The position numbers and the translations under genes were made by a program. This document shows, piece after piece, positions 63,681 to 64,000 of a stretch of 64,000 bases of DNA (its first letter is position 1; each line of letters starts with the position of its first letter). Below the pieces are notes generated by a model. It did not search any database. It was not told the DNA's origin and saw only the letters and a program-made list of their open reading frames with translations. Source of the stretch: Chitinolyticbacter meiyuanensis (GTDB lineage: Bacteria; Pseudomonadota; Gammaproteobacteria; Burkholderiales; Chitinibacteraceae); assembly GCF_008033135.1 (NCBI RefSeq), contig NZ_CP041335.1:1989925-2053924 (forward strand), written 5' to 3'.

Positions 63681-64000
63681 ATGAGATGTGAGAACTCGGA
63701 GCTCGATATCTTCGCACTTGAAACCGAGCGAGTGCTGGAGCTGCTGGCGGATGGCCAGCCCTATGCCGATGCCGGCAGGAAAGAAGGTGTGCTCAAAGCC
63801 ACCGTCGCCCGATTGCAGGCGCAGTACTACCGCGCGGCAACCGCCTTGAACCAGGCGCATGGCAAGGTGGTGGAAGCGCATGCCAAGCTGGCTTGGGCGC
63901 GATGCCTCGGTGACCGGATCATGATTGCCAAGGCAACGGCCTTGCTGGCGCTGGCCGATGCGCATGAGCATCTTTCGGCGCTGAAGACCTCCAGGCTCGC
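63681..64000 (+). CDS. Hypothetical protein (3' truncated by window end)
   Basis: At least 106 codons open to the end of the window, MRCENSELDIFALETERVL then LADGQPYADAGRKEGVLK and a long Ala/Leu/His-rich helical part. Probably an all-helical soluble protein; no family recognised. GGAGG lies 7 nt before ATG 63681, which supports the start. Confidence 0.6.
   Translation, partial: MRCENSELDIFALETERVLELLADGQPYADAGRKEGVLKATVARLQAQYYRAATALNQAHGKVVEAHAKLAWARCLGDRIMIAKATALLALADAHEHLSALKTSRL

Overview
The window looks like chromosome of a GC-rich betaproteobacterium of the order Neisseriales, most likely a chitin-degrading relative of Chitinibacteraceae. The evidence is the tmRNA tag ANDETYALAA, the phaP/phaR polyhydroxyalkanoate pair, the truB-rpsO-pnp order, and a secreted polysaccharide deacetylase with chitin-binding-type modules. 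This placement is inferred from gene content and not from a phylogeny.

Layout. 1-15.4 kb is core genome: rbfA (3' end), truB, rpsO, pnp, phaP/phaR, suhB, mutS, rluB, greB, an orphan sensor kinase and thyA, many closed by clear intrinsic terminators. 15.5-18.7 kb holds ssrA (tmRNA). A P4-type tyrosine integrase lies next to its 3' end, followed by a short orphan reading frame and an IS3-family element with a programmed -1 frameshift. This looks like a worn-down genomic island. 18.8-20.0 kb is a VOC-family gene divergent from a tetR gene, with palindromic operators between them.

20.0-50.4 kb is the most interesting part. It encodes a sigma-54 paralogue (called rpoN2 here, 25092-26480, minus), a receiver-less sigma-54 activator (22049-23185, minus) and about 30 genes for stress survival and surface polysaccharide. 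These include an MgtC-like protein, two SDRs, a Gln/Gly-rich repeat protein, DUF2383, DUF421, a hemerythrin-like protein and KatE catalase in one operon, a CBS pair, five glycosyltransferases, an Atm1-type ABC exporter, ManC, a phosphomannomutase, a sugar dehydrogenase lipoprotein, topoisomerase IB, MscS and several small disordered proteins. Reading upstream of each transcription unit by eye gives -24/-12 elements (GG-N10-GC, usually ending TTGC) at 17 units, including rpoN2 itself and four divergent pairs, mostly 33-93 nt before the start codon. I infer a local, self-amplifying sigma-54 regulon that runs a general stress and exopolysaccharide programme usually assigned to RpoS or ECF sigma factors elsewhere.

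51-58 kb is for detoxification: the glutathione-dependent formaldehyde pair fghA-frmA, then norR divergent from ric-norZ with three GGT-N7-ACC NorR sites and a textbook -24/-12 promoter, then an ArsR/SRPBCC pair. 58.8-64 kb holds an autotransporter-domain protein, the chitin-deacetylase-like enzyme, an 840-bp AT-richer stretch without a convincing gene, and the start of an unknown gene cut by the window end.
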